DNA from: Opitutia bacterium
GTDB lineage: Bacteria; Verrucomicrobiota; Verrucomicrobiia; Opitutales; Opitutaceae
Assembly: GCA_003157575.1 (NCBI GenBank)
Contig: PMKA01000202.1
Location: 1-5,317 of the forward strand
Reading direction: 5' to 3'
Length of the DNA stretch: 5,317 nucleotides
A program made the position numbers and the translations under genes. This document shows, one piece after another, positions 1-5,317 of the stretch (position 1 is the first letter of the stretch; every line of letters starts with the position of its first letter). Below the pieces are notes generated by a model, which saw only the letters and a list, made by a program, of their open reading frames with translations, made no database searches and had not been told where the DNA came from.

Positions 1-630
1 GGGCGGGTCGTGGGGATGATCGCGCCGTTTGGCGAGCGCGGAACCGGCGGCAATCCACCCGGCGTTCCGGCCCATGACCTCGAGGATCGACACCAGGTCG
101 TTCTGGCCCATCGCCTCGTTGTCGCACGCGAGTTCGCGCACGGTGGCGCTGATGTACTTGATCACGCTGCCGTAGCCCGGGCAGTGGTCGGTGACCGGGA
201 GGTCGTTGTCGATGGTCTTCGGAATGCCGATAACCCGGAGCTCATAGTTCTGCGCCTGCGCGAGCTTGGAGATCTTGTCGGCGGTGTCCTGGGAGTCGTT
301 GCCCCCGGCATAGAAAAAGTACCGGATGTTGTGCGCCTTGAAAACCTCGAGCACCCGGTCGAAATCCTGCTGCTTCTTCAGCTTGAAGCGGCACGTTCCC
401 AACGCGGCTCCCGGCGTATGACGGAGCGCCCGGATCTGCTGCTGCGACTCGGCGGCAAGGTCGATGAATTCCTCGTTGATGATGCCCAGCACGCCGTTGA
501 GGCCACCGTAGACCTCTTCGATGCAATTGTGGTTGAGCGCCTCGGCGACGACGCCAGCCACGCTGGCATTGATTACCGCGGTCGGACCGCCTGATTGGGC
601 GACGAGACAGTTTCCTACGAGTTCAGCCAT
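1..630 (-). CDS. pfp: Pyrophosphate-dependent 6-phosphofructokinase, N-terminal part (cut by the window edge)
   Basis: This enzyme phosphorylates fructose 6-phosphate to fructose 1,6-bisphosphate in cytosolic glycolysis; the PPi-dependent form uses pyrophosphate and is reversible. The window shows 210 codons from the ATG at 630, with no stop before the left edge, so the C-terminal half is missing. The glycine-rich donor-site start AQSGGPTAVINAS lies at residues 11-23, GGNDS at 109-113, the catalytic loop PKTIDND at 137-143 (D141 is the expected catalytic base) and MGRNAGW at 186-192. Two residues decide the donor: D112 sits where ATP-PFKs have Gly (E. coli G104) and K138 where they have Gly (G124). 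In this family Asp plus Lys marks PPi use. The start is chosen because MAELVGNCLVAQSGG fits the usual family beginning; no Shine-Dalgarno site precedes it. It lies downstream of purB in the same direction, 152 bases away, probably with its own transcription start. Family assignment is very secure; PPi specificity is inferred from the two residues. Confidence 0.93.
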   Translation of the reverse strand, partial: MAELVGNCLVAQSGGPTAVINASVAGVVAEALNHNCIEEVYGGLNGVLGIINEEFIDLAAESQQQIRALRHTPGAALGTCRFKLKKQQDFDRVLEVFKAHNIRYFFYAGGNDSQDTADKISKLAQAQNYELRVIGIPKTIDNDLPVTDHCPGYGSVIKYISATVRELACDNEAMGQNDLVSILEVMGRNAGWIAAGSALAKRRDHPHDPP

Positions 631-670
631 GGCGAGGAGTAATGAAAGGGTTCAGAATTACGTGCAGAGG

Positions 671-696
671 TGCAACAAAATGCCTCGCTCCGAGGC
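671..696 (-). terminator. Possible intrinsic terminator between purB and pfp
   Basis: On the minus strand a perfect 6-bp stem GCCTCG/CGAGGC with a GAG loop (682-696) is followed directly by ATTTTGTTG. It lies about 85 bases past the purB stop codon and about 40 bases before the pfp start, where a terminator would separate the two genes. The stem is short and the T-tract is interrupted by one G, so efficiency may be low. It could also be a fortuitous palindrome in the pfp leader. Confidence 0.45.
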
Positions 697-782
697 GTGG
701 CAAATCAAATTTCCCGCGAACATCGGCAATCCCGCCCGCCCGCTGAATACAATTCCAGGCCCGCCCGCCGGAACAAGGGACG

Positions 783-2330
783 TCACAGCAATTTTCCCGG
801 CCGGTATTCCGCCGCGCCCTTCACCCGTTTGCCGAGCGACTGGGCCTCGCCGACAAACGCGTCAACCTGGTCCGGTGCCGCGCCCACATAGCGGTTGCTC
901 TCCGCGAGGATGCCCTGGAGTTGCTTCTTCCCGAGTCCGATTCGCTTGTCGCCCGCGAGCCGCCCGAGCAGGTCCGTCTCGCCGTTGGTCGCGCCCGACC
1001 GCAGCGCCCGGGCGGCCGCAAGCGCATGTTCCTTGATCGCCGCATGCGCCACCTCGCGGCCGGCGCCGTGTTTGACCGCCTCCATCAGAATCGTCGTCGT
1101 CGCAAGGAACGGCAGGTTGCGTTCGTTCTCGGCGGCGATCGCCGCGGGAAAGACCTCCATCTCCTCCACAACCGTCAGAAAGGTCTCGAACAGCCCGTCG
1201 ACGGCGAAGAACGCATCGGGCAGCGCCACGCGGCGCACCACCGAGCAGGAGACGTCGCCTTCGTTCCACTGTTCGCCGCTCAGGGACGCCGTCATGTTCA
1301 CATACCCGCCGAGAATGACGTGAAATCCGCAGATGCGCTCGCAATTCCGGGCGTTCACCTTGTGGGGCATCACGGACGAGCCGACCTGGCCTTCCTTGAA
1401 TCCCTCGGTCAGCAGGCCCTGTCCCGCCATCAACCGGAGGGTGTGCGCAAAACTCGCCCCGGCCGCGCCGAGCTGGTACAGCGCCGACACGACGTCGAAA
1501 TCGAGGCTGCGTGGATACACCTGCCCGACCATCCCTAGCGACGCCCGGAATCCGAGGTGCCGCAGGATGCGCCCTTCGAGCTCGGCCACGCGGTCGGCGC
1601 GCCCGCCGAGCAGCGTCAGCTGGTCGAGCTGCGTCCCGACAGCACCTTTCAATCCGCGCACCGGATACCGCTCGATGAGGTTCTCCAGCCGCTCGACGGC
1701 AATCAACAGCTCCTGCCCAAACATCGCCAGCCGCTTGCCAAGCGTTGTCGGCTGCGCCGGCACATTGTGCGTGCGTCCGGTGATCATCAGGTCGCGATGC
1801 GTCCCGGCCTGCCGGGCGAGCGCGAGAAGCGCGGCCACCGCCTTGAAATGAAGGACCTTCAGCGAACGGAAGATCTGGAGCTGCTCGACATTCTCGGTGA
1901 GATCGCGGCTGGTCAGCCCGAGATGAATGAACTGCCGGCCCGCCAGCTCCGAAAACTCCTCAAGCCGGGCCTTCACATCATGAAGGGTCACCCGCTCGCG
2001 CTTCAGGATGGACTCAATGTCGATGACGTCCCGGACGTGTTCATAATCCTTGATCGCCTCGGCCGGGATCGGCACGCCAAGATCCTTCTGCGCCTTCATC
2101 ACCGCGATCCAGAAATCCCGCTCGAGCAGGATGCGTCCATGGGGCGACCAGATGTCCTTGATCGCCGCGGAGGCGTACCGTTCGGCGAGGACGTTGACGA
2201 TCGGCTCCGCCGGCTTCCGGTCCTGAGGTTCAACGGAGGCCGGAGACTTCTTTGACCCGGCGGAGGGGGTGGCCAGACTGGATGACGGTGGTTTCACGGT
2301 TGGGAAAAGACGAAACGGGAGCCGTAGCAA
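783..2330 (-). CDS. purB: Adenylosuccinate lyase
   Basis: PurB is a homotetrameric cytosolic enzyme that releases fumarate twice in purine synthesis: SAICAR to AICAR, and adenylosuccinate to AMP. The fumarase/aspartase superfamily elements are visible in order: FIHLGLTSRDLTEN at residues 134-147, GRTHNVPAQPTTLGKR at 185-200 (H188 in the active-site His position) and the signature loop GSSVMPHKVN at 317-326 with the catalytic Ser. The stretch QWNEGDVSCSVVRRVALPD (about 354-372) and the VNARNCER variant of the signature loop recall the actinobacterial-type PurB rather than the E. coli or B. subtilis types. Counted from TTG at 2330 the protein has 515 residues, somewhat longer than usual, because about 45 Ser/Pro/Lys-rich residues precede the conserved core. 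There is no in-frame ATG near the core. TTG at 2330 has AGGA five bases upstream; GTG at 2297 is the alternative (504 residues) but has no ribosome site. Function is very secure; the start is not. Confidence 0.95.
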   Translation of the reverse strand: MLRLPFRLFPTVKPPSSSLATPSAGSKKSPASVEPQDRKPAEPIVNVLAERYASAAIKDIWSPHGRILLERDFWIAVMKAQKDLGVPIPAEAIKDYEHVRDVIDIESILKRERVTLHDVKARLEEFSELAGRQFIHLGLTSRDLTENVEQLQIFRSLKVLHFKAVAALLALARQAGTHRDLMITGRTHNVPAQPTTLGKRLAMFGQELLIAVERLENLIERYPVRGLKGAVGTQLDQLTLLGGRADRVAELEGRILRHLGFRASLGMVGQVYPRSLDFDVVSALYQLGAAGASFAHTLRLMAGQGLLTEGFKEGQVGSSVMPHKVNARNCERICGFHVILGGYVNMTASLSGEQWNEGDVSCSVVRRVALPDAFFAVDGLFETFLTVVEEMEVFPAAIAAENERNLPFLATTTILMEAVKHGAGREVAHAAIKEHALAAARALRSGATNGETDLLGRLAGDKRIGLGKKQLQGILAESNRYVGAAPDQVDAFVGEAQSLGKRVKGAAEYRPGKLL

Positions 2331-2335
2331 AAGCG

Positions 2336-2361
2336 TCCTGCGATAGCTACCGAAAAATCGC
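2336..2361 (-). promoter_or_regulatory. Leader hairpin and AGGA site before the purB TTG start
   Basis: On the minus strand GCGAT (2361-2357) can pair with ATCGC (2344-2340) around a 12-base loop. The arm abuts AGGA (2339-2336), which lies five bases from the TTG codon. The AGGA is the only Shine-Dalgarno-like element near either candidate purB start and is the main argument for the TTG. A 5-bp stem with a long loop is weak, so a regulatory effect on translation is only a possibility. Confidence 0.25.
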
Positions 2362-2396
2362 CGGGAGGCCAGCTTGACGTCGATTTAGCGATACAC

Positions 2397-2479
2397 AGCG
2401 AGGCGCACCTCGAGCGATGCCTTGTTTGACCTCCTGCGCTCAACGGCCTGAGGCTGCGCCTCGCTACGTCAGGCATCGC
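2397..2479. repeat. REP-like palindromic element between holA and purB
   Basis: Two small hairpins face each other: CGAGG-CGCA-CCTCG (2399-2412) and GAGGC-TGC-GCCTC (2450-2462). Beyond these, an 11-base sequence AGCGAGGCGCA (2397-2407) recurs perfectly inverted at 2455-2465, and a 9-base sequence GCGATGCCT (2414-2422) recurs perfectly inverted at 2471-2479. The arms interleave (A, B, A', B'), so both long pairings could coexist only as a pseudoknot; local hairpins are the simpler alternative. Two GC-rich palindromes in opposite orientation resemble a pair of REP/BIME units. The right part overlaps the last codons and the stop codon of holA. No T-tract follows either hairpin, so an intrinsic terminator is unlikely, although the structure could stabilise the holA mRNA 3' end. 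Whether it recurs in the genome cannot be seen here. Confidence 0.55.
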
Positions 2480-3585
2480 ACAGCCATCTCGCGCAGAACC
2501 TCCTCCTGTTCGGCGGGCCGGCGGATCAGTTCCTCAAATGCCGCAATGAACTCCTGCTGGTTGTCGATCAGCCTCCGCAGCGAGGGCAGCTTTGCGGTCC
2601 CCGCCAGTTTGCCCAGGTACCACGGGTTCTGCGTGAACACGTTGAAAGAGCTCTTCTCCACCGACCCCGCAAAACACGGGGCGTACTCCGCCGCCGCCCG
2701 GTCAAAACCGGTCTTGTCCACACCCCGCGCCCCGAGCCGCACCTCGCCCGAATCAAGCAGCACCCTGAGCTGGATCAACAGACGGTTCCGGTTTTGAAGC
2801 GCGATGATCACCGGCCGGGCGTCCCCCCCCGCGAAGAAATGCCTGCGGAGGGCCGCGAGGGTCCGCGGCAGATCGCCCCGGCCAAACGCGTCCGCCGCCT
2901 CGAAGAAATCCCCCTCGGCGAAATTGGGCGTCAATTCCTCGACGTCGCGCTCTTCGATAATTCCGCCCTCCGATCCGGGCTTCGCCGAAGAACCTCCCAC
3001 AAAGGTGCTGAGCTTGTGGACCTCCTCGACGAGCAGGCGCGTGTTGGAGCCGATCTTCGCCAGCAGGAGCGCGAGCGCGTCCGGCGCGATGGTCGCCCCC
3101 TGGCCGGCCGCCTCGTCAAGAGCCACCTGTTCGAGCATCGACGCGCCGGCCTGGCCGTCGTCGCCGATAAACGTGTAGTCGGCCGTCGTCTCGCACCATT
3201 TGATGAACGTCCGGCGGCGGTCCACCGGCGCGGCGGTGATCACGACCGCAACCTCCTCCGGGTTCACTTTCGTCAGCATCGCCTGCAATTCCTCGACCTG
3301 CCTGAGCGTCCCTTCGGCCCGCCCCGTCACCGAGTCCGCAAGAAAGTTGACGTCCTTGAACCAGACAACCCGCTTCCCGCCGAACAGAGAGATCGTCTGC
3401 AGGGCCTCGCGGAAACGGTTCACCGCCGTCTCAACGTCGCTGAAATTGTTCGCCAGCCCGTCCAGCACCTCGCGGGAAAACTCATCCGCCACATCCGCCG
3501 TGAGCACGCCGTAACGCTCCTTTCCCATCCTGTTCACAAGGAAATCATCGGTCCCGCAGATAAAGACGAACGGTTTGGCGGCCAT
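2464..3585 (-). CDS. holA: DNA polymerase III subunit delta
   Basis: The delta subunit belongs to the clamp loader, where it binds and opens the beta sliding clamp so that the ring can be loaded on primed DNA. The product has 373 residues, slightly longer than the usual 330-350. The N-terminal AAA+-like domain starts with FVFICGTDDFLVNRM (6-20, degenerate as expected since delta does not hydrolyse ATP), and SLFGGKRVVWFKDVNFL (66-82) matches the family's LF..kRlv block. The middle domain has NTRLLVEEVHKLSTF (181-195), and the C-terminal collar domain has DVEELTPNFAEGDFFEAADAF (214-234) followed by LQNRNRLLIQLRVLL (263-277). A Gly/Ser-rich insert, GGSSAKPGSEGG, lies at 197-208. The ATG at 3585 is preceded by GGAGGA (3593-3588), the strongest ribosome site in the window though placed rather close. 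The stop codon lies inside a palindromic repeat. An 8-G run interrupts nothing but is slippage-prone. Identity is secure from the block order, although delta subunits diverge strongly. Confidence 0.9.
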   Translation of the reverse strand: MAAKPFVFICGTDDFLVNRMGKERYGVLTADVADEFSREVLDGLANNFSDVETAVNRFREALQTISLFGGKRVVWFKDVNFLADSVTGRAEGTLRQVEELQAMLTKVNPEEVAVVITAAPVDRRRTFIKWCETTADYTFIGDDGQAGASMLEQVALDEAAGQGATIAPDALALLLAKIGSNTRLLVEEVHKLSTFVGGSSAKPGSEGGIIEERDVEELTPNFAEGDFFEAADAFGRGDLPRTLAALRRHFFAGGDARPVIIALQNRNRLLIQLRVLLDSGEVRLGARGVDKTGFDRAAAEYAPCFAGSVEKSSFNVFTQNPWYLGKLAGTAKLPSLRRLIDNQQEFIAAFEELIRRPAEQEEVLREMAVRCLT

Positions 3586-3644
3586 CGTCCTCCGGTTTGC
3601 CGGCCAAGCGCTCCGGGCGCACTAAAAAAACGCCGCGCCGGTTG

Positions 3645-3673
3645 ATTCTATCCGTGCGATTTTGGGATCGAAC
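3645..3673 (-). promoter_or_regulatory. Candidate holA promoter
   Basis: On the minus strand TAGAAT (3650-3645) matches the sigma-70 -10 consensus in five of six bases and lies in an AT-richer patch. The best upstream partner is a poor -35, TTCGAT (3672-3667), 16 bases away. Initiation near 3638 would give a leader of about 50 bases containing the T-tract and the GGAGGA site. The call rests almost entirely on the -10 box. Confidence 0.3.
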
Positions 3674-3735
3674 GACCCGCCCGCTCGTAAAACAGGCGGC
3701 GCCCACGGGTCCCGGACTCCAAAACGTTTGAACGA

Positions 3736-3764
3736 TTGGACCTGACTCCGGTCTGACACATGAT
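3736..3764 (+). promoter_or_regulatory. Candidate promoter of the TPR gene
   Basis: TTGGAC (3736-3741) and CATGAT (3759-3764) are spaced by 17 bases, with three and four of six consensus matches. Transcription would begin near 3771, only about eight bases before the ATG at 3779, so the message would be nearly leaderless. That fits the absence of any Shine-Dalgarno site there. The boxes are weak and the call is tentative. Confidence 0.22.
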
Positions 3765-3778
3765 TAGTGTACATTCGA

Positions 3779-4834
3779 ATGCGTTTTAATCGTCCGTTCC
3801 CGGTCTGTCTGGTCTTCTTTGCGGCTGTGGCGCCGCTCGCAGCCGCCGATGGCACGGGGACGGGCGCACCCGCGGGCTCCGCGCCCCCGGACCAGCACAT
3901 CCTGCCGGCCGCCCTGGCGACTTCTCCGGCGCCGGCAGCTTCTCCTTCACCCGCGCCAGCGCCCTCCGCTTCTTCGCAGGAGGCCGCAAAACCGGCGGCG
4001 CCAGCTGCAACGCCGTCCCCCCTCCCCGAACCGGAGAACGATCACTTCATCCTCGCAGAGGTTGCCGCCCGGGCCACGCCGCGCCTGAAGGAGCTCGTCG
4101 CGCGCCAGAACGACCTCCTGGCCAGGCTTGGCAGCGACGATGTCGATCAGGACAACGTGAAGCGGGACATCCAGAACCTGATTTTCGATTACGATGAGTT
4201 CCTCCGGAAATTCCCCAGCTTCGCCCCAGGCTATGTCCCTTATGGCATGCTTCTCGGCAAAGTGGGGATGCGCCGGGAATCGACGGCGATTCTCCTCAAG
4301 GCCAATCAACTCGATCCGGACATCCCGATCGTCAAGAATCAGCTCGGCAACTATCTGGCCGAGGAAGGCGAGCCGATCGAGGCCGCGAATTATTTCATCT
4401 CGGCGACCCGCCTTGCGCCGGAGGAGCCGCTCTACCATTTCCAGCTCGGCACGGTCATGGCCGAGGCGCGCAGCGATTTTTTGAAGAGCGGCCTGTGGAC
4501 GCGCGTGCAGATCGACCGCACCATGCAGGAGGCCTTCAGGCGGGCCTCCGAGCTTGCGCCCAAAAATTTCGCCTATGCCTACCGCTATGCCCAGTCGTTC
4601 TACGACCTTGCCGATCCGGATTGGGACGAGGCGCTCAAGCTCTGGGGCGCGCTTGAGGGCCAGTGCTCGCCGGGACTCGAAAAGGAGACCATCCGCCTCC
4701 AGGCCGCCAATGTCCTGATCAAGCAGAAGAAATTCGATCGCGCCCGCACCCTCCTGGGCACGGTGGAGGACGAGCGATTGAAGGTTCAAAAACAAAAGCT
4801 GCTCGACCAGCTTCCGGCAAACGCTGAGAAGTAG
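3779..4834 (+). CDS. Exported TPR-repeat protein of unknown function
   Basis: The product has 351 residues from the ATG at 3779. It opens with a classical signal peptide: basic MRFNR, a hydrophobic stretch to about residue 21, and a likely signal peptidase I cleavage near AAA-DG (about 22-25). The Cys at 10 precedes the hydrophobic core, so it is not a lipobox. Residues 25-88 are a low-complexity Ala/Pro/Ser linker. After a coiled-coil-prone helical stretch (about 92-135), tetratricopeptide-like repeats follow at about 150-183 (ending in the typical NQLDPDI), 184-217 (ending RLAPEEP), 218-263 (split by an insertion, ending ELAPKN), 264-296 and 304-328. TPRs are protein-binding scaffolds, so a periplasmic or envelope assembly role is reasonable; the partner cannot be read from sequence. 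GTG at 3767 would add four residues (MYIR) and is the alternative start; neither has a ribosome site. The rhomboid-like gene follows 55 bases downstream, probably co-transcribed. Confidence 0.85.
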   Translation: MRFNRPFPVCLVFFAAVAPLAAADGTGTGAPAGSAPPDQHILPAALATSPAPAASPSPAPAPSASSQEAAKPAAPAATPSPLPEPENDHFILAEVAARATPRLKELVARQNDLLARLGSDDVDQDNVKRDIQNLIFDYDEFLRKFPSFAPGYVPYGMLLGKVGMRRESTAILLKANQLDPDIPIVKNQLGNYLAEEGEPIEAANYFISATRLAPEEPLYHFQLGTVMAEARSDFLKSGLWTRVQIDRTMQEAFRRASELAPKNFAYAYRYAQSFYDLADPDWDEALKLWGALEGQCSPGLEKETIRLQAANVLIKQKKFDRARTLLGTVEDERLKVQKQKLLDQLPANAEK

Positions 4835-4889
4835 GAGCGCGCAGGACCGCAGCGGTTCCACCGCCCGGCGGCCCGGCGTGTTTCTCATC

Positions 4890-5317
4890 ATGTCACTTCT
4901 CACCAAGCTCGAACGCCTGTTCGGCCGTTTTGCGATCCCGAACCTCTCACTCTACCTGGTCATCGGACAGGTCTTCTTCTGGGGTGTCGCGCTGATGACC
5001 GGATTCGATCTCCGGCTCATTGCCCTGTTTCCCGCCGCCGTCATGGCGGGCGAGGTCTGGCGGCTCGCCACGTTCGTCCTGGTGCCGCCGGACGCCCATC
5101 CTGTCTTCATCGCGTTTGCGTGGTATCTTTTCTTCCTGATGGGAACCGCGCTCGAACACCACTGGGGGGCGTTCCGCTATAACGCGTTCCTCGGCGTCGG
5201 CTGGCTGCTCACGGTCGCGTTCGCGTTCATCACTCCGTTCGTCGGCGCATCGAACCTGTTCCTCGCCGGCAGCGTCTTTCTCGCCTTCGCCTTCCTCAAT
5301 CCCGACTTCGAGCTGTT
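4890..5317 (+). CDS. Rhomboid-like multi-pass membrane protein, N-terminal part (cut by the window edge)
   Basis: The first 142 codons from the ATG at 4890 are open to the right edge. Hydrophobic segments lie at about residues 20-38, 45-63, 71-88, 99-117 and 122-137, so this is an inner-membrane protein. GEVWRLATFVLVP (54-66), then GTALEHHWGAFRY (85-97), follows the rhomboid pattern of WR in loop 1 and GxxLE..wG..R after the next helix. Rhomboids are intramembrane serine proteases that cut single-pass membrane proteins. Here the usual H-x-x-x-N at the start of the second helix reads H70-PVF-I74, and the GxSG nucleophile motif reads GASN (119-122). The helix with the catalytic His is outside the window. 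It may therefore be a rhomboid-fold pseudoprotease or a divergent relative. The ATG has no Shine-Dalgarno site; in-frame GTG at 4878 is an alternative. It probably shares a transcript with the TPR gene. The fold is moderately sure, activity unknown. Confidence 0.75.
   Translation, partial: MSLLTKLERLFGRFAIPNLSLYLVIGQVFFWGVALMTGFDLRLIALFPAAVMAGEVWRLATFVLVPPDAHPVFIAFAWYLFFLMGTALEHHWGAFRYNAFLGVGWLLTVAFAFITPFVGASNLFLAGSVFLAFAFLNPDFEL

Larger units (their letters stand above)
3586..3778. other. Divergent intergenic region between holA and the TPR gene
   Basis: This region separates the outward-facing holA (minus) and TPR gene (plus), so promoters for both should lie here. It is less GC-rich than the genes at both ends and contains a 7-A run at 3624-3630 and a small palindrome GCGC-TCCGG-GCGC at 3608-3620 in the holA leader. 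I found no tRNA, no protein with family features and no convincing operator. The region is 193 bases counted to the chosen ATG. Confidence 0.6.

Noticed and set aside
10..594. Plus-strand open frame of 194 codons at the left edge
   Set aside because: It is antisense to the phosphofructokinase, whose motifs are unambiguous.
921..2255. Plus-strand open frames of 172-232 codons across the purB region
   Set aside because: They run antisense to a clearly recognisable PurB and have Arg/His/Leu-rich composition without motifs.
2294..2476. Minus-strand 60-codon frame spanning the holA-purB spacer
   Set aside because: It overlaps the palindromic element and the purB start in another frame, with no domain or ribosome site. 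Its composition reflects the repeats.
3608..3640. 7-T tract on the minus strand as a terminator upstream of holA
   Set aside because: Only a 3-bp stem precedes the T-tract on that strand, and no gene upstream would need it. It is more likely part of the holA leader.
2794..3645. Plus-strand open frame of 283 codons opposite holA
   Set aside because: It is antisense to HolA, highly Arg-rich and without any recognisable domain.
3655..3720. tRNA-like stretch (GGGATCGAACGACCC followed by a GC-rich stem)
   Set aside because: The T-arm does not pair correctly, no 7-bp acceptor stem or D-arm can be built, and the anticodon arm would need an oversized loop.
3947..4906. Long open frame of 319 codons on the minus strand opposite the TPR gene
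   Set aside because: The plus frame has a signal peptide, linker and TPR repeats with consistent codon use. The opposite frame shows no family features and is the usual antisense shadow in GC-rich DNA.
1..5317. CRISPR array, phage, transposase, toxin-antitoxin or defence genes
   Set aside because: No regularly spaced direct repeats, integrase or transposase motifs or small paired genes were seen; the content is housekeeping plus two envelope proteins.

Overview
This is a GC-rich bacterial window carrying five protein genes. Three are on the minus strand (holA, purB and a phosphofructokinase cut by the left edge) and two are on the plus strand (a secreted TPR protein and a rhomboid-like membrane protein cut by the right edge). 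The PurB subtype, the PPi-type phosphofructokinase, the scarcity of Shine-Dalgarno sites and the Ala/Pro-rich exported TPR protein would fit a Gram-negative of the Verrucomicrobiota (Opitutaceae-like). This placement is an impression from protein style, not a demonstrated assignment.

Layout. Positions 1-630 (minus) hold the first 210 codons of a phosphofructokinase with the residues typical of pyrophosphate-dependent enzymes. Positions 631-782 are intergenic and contain a small hairpin followed by a T-rich tail on the minus strand, a plausible terminator for purB. Positions 783-2330 (minus) encode adenylosuccinate lyase with an unusual, probably disordered N-terminal extension and a non-ATG start. 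Positions 2331-2463 are intergenic; with the last codons of holA they contain a dense set of inverted repeats that looks like a REP-type palindromic element. Positions 2464-3585 (minus) encode the DNA polymerase III delta subunit. Positions 3586-3778 form a divergent intergenic region. Positions 3779-4834 (plus) encode an exported TPR protein, followed after 55 bases by the rhomboid-like gene (4890 to the edge).

How the genes relate. holA, purB and the phosphofructokinase are core metabolism and replication genes that share a direction. They are separated by gaps of over 100 bases with hairpins, so they are better seen as neighbours than as a tight operon. The TPR protein and rhomboid-like protein probably form a short co-transcribed pair of envelope proteins of unknown function.

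I found no CRISPR array, phage, transposase, defence system, tRNA or rRNA. The region is essentially housekeeping. The points most worth a second look are the palindromic element running into the end of holA, the rhomboid-like protein with altered active-site motifs, and the PurB N-terminal extension.
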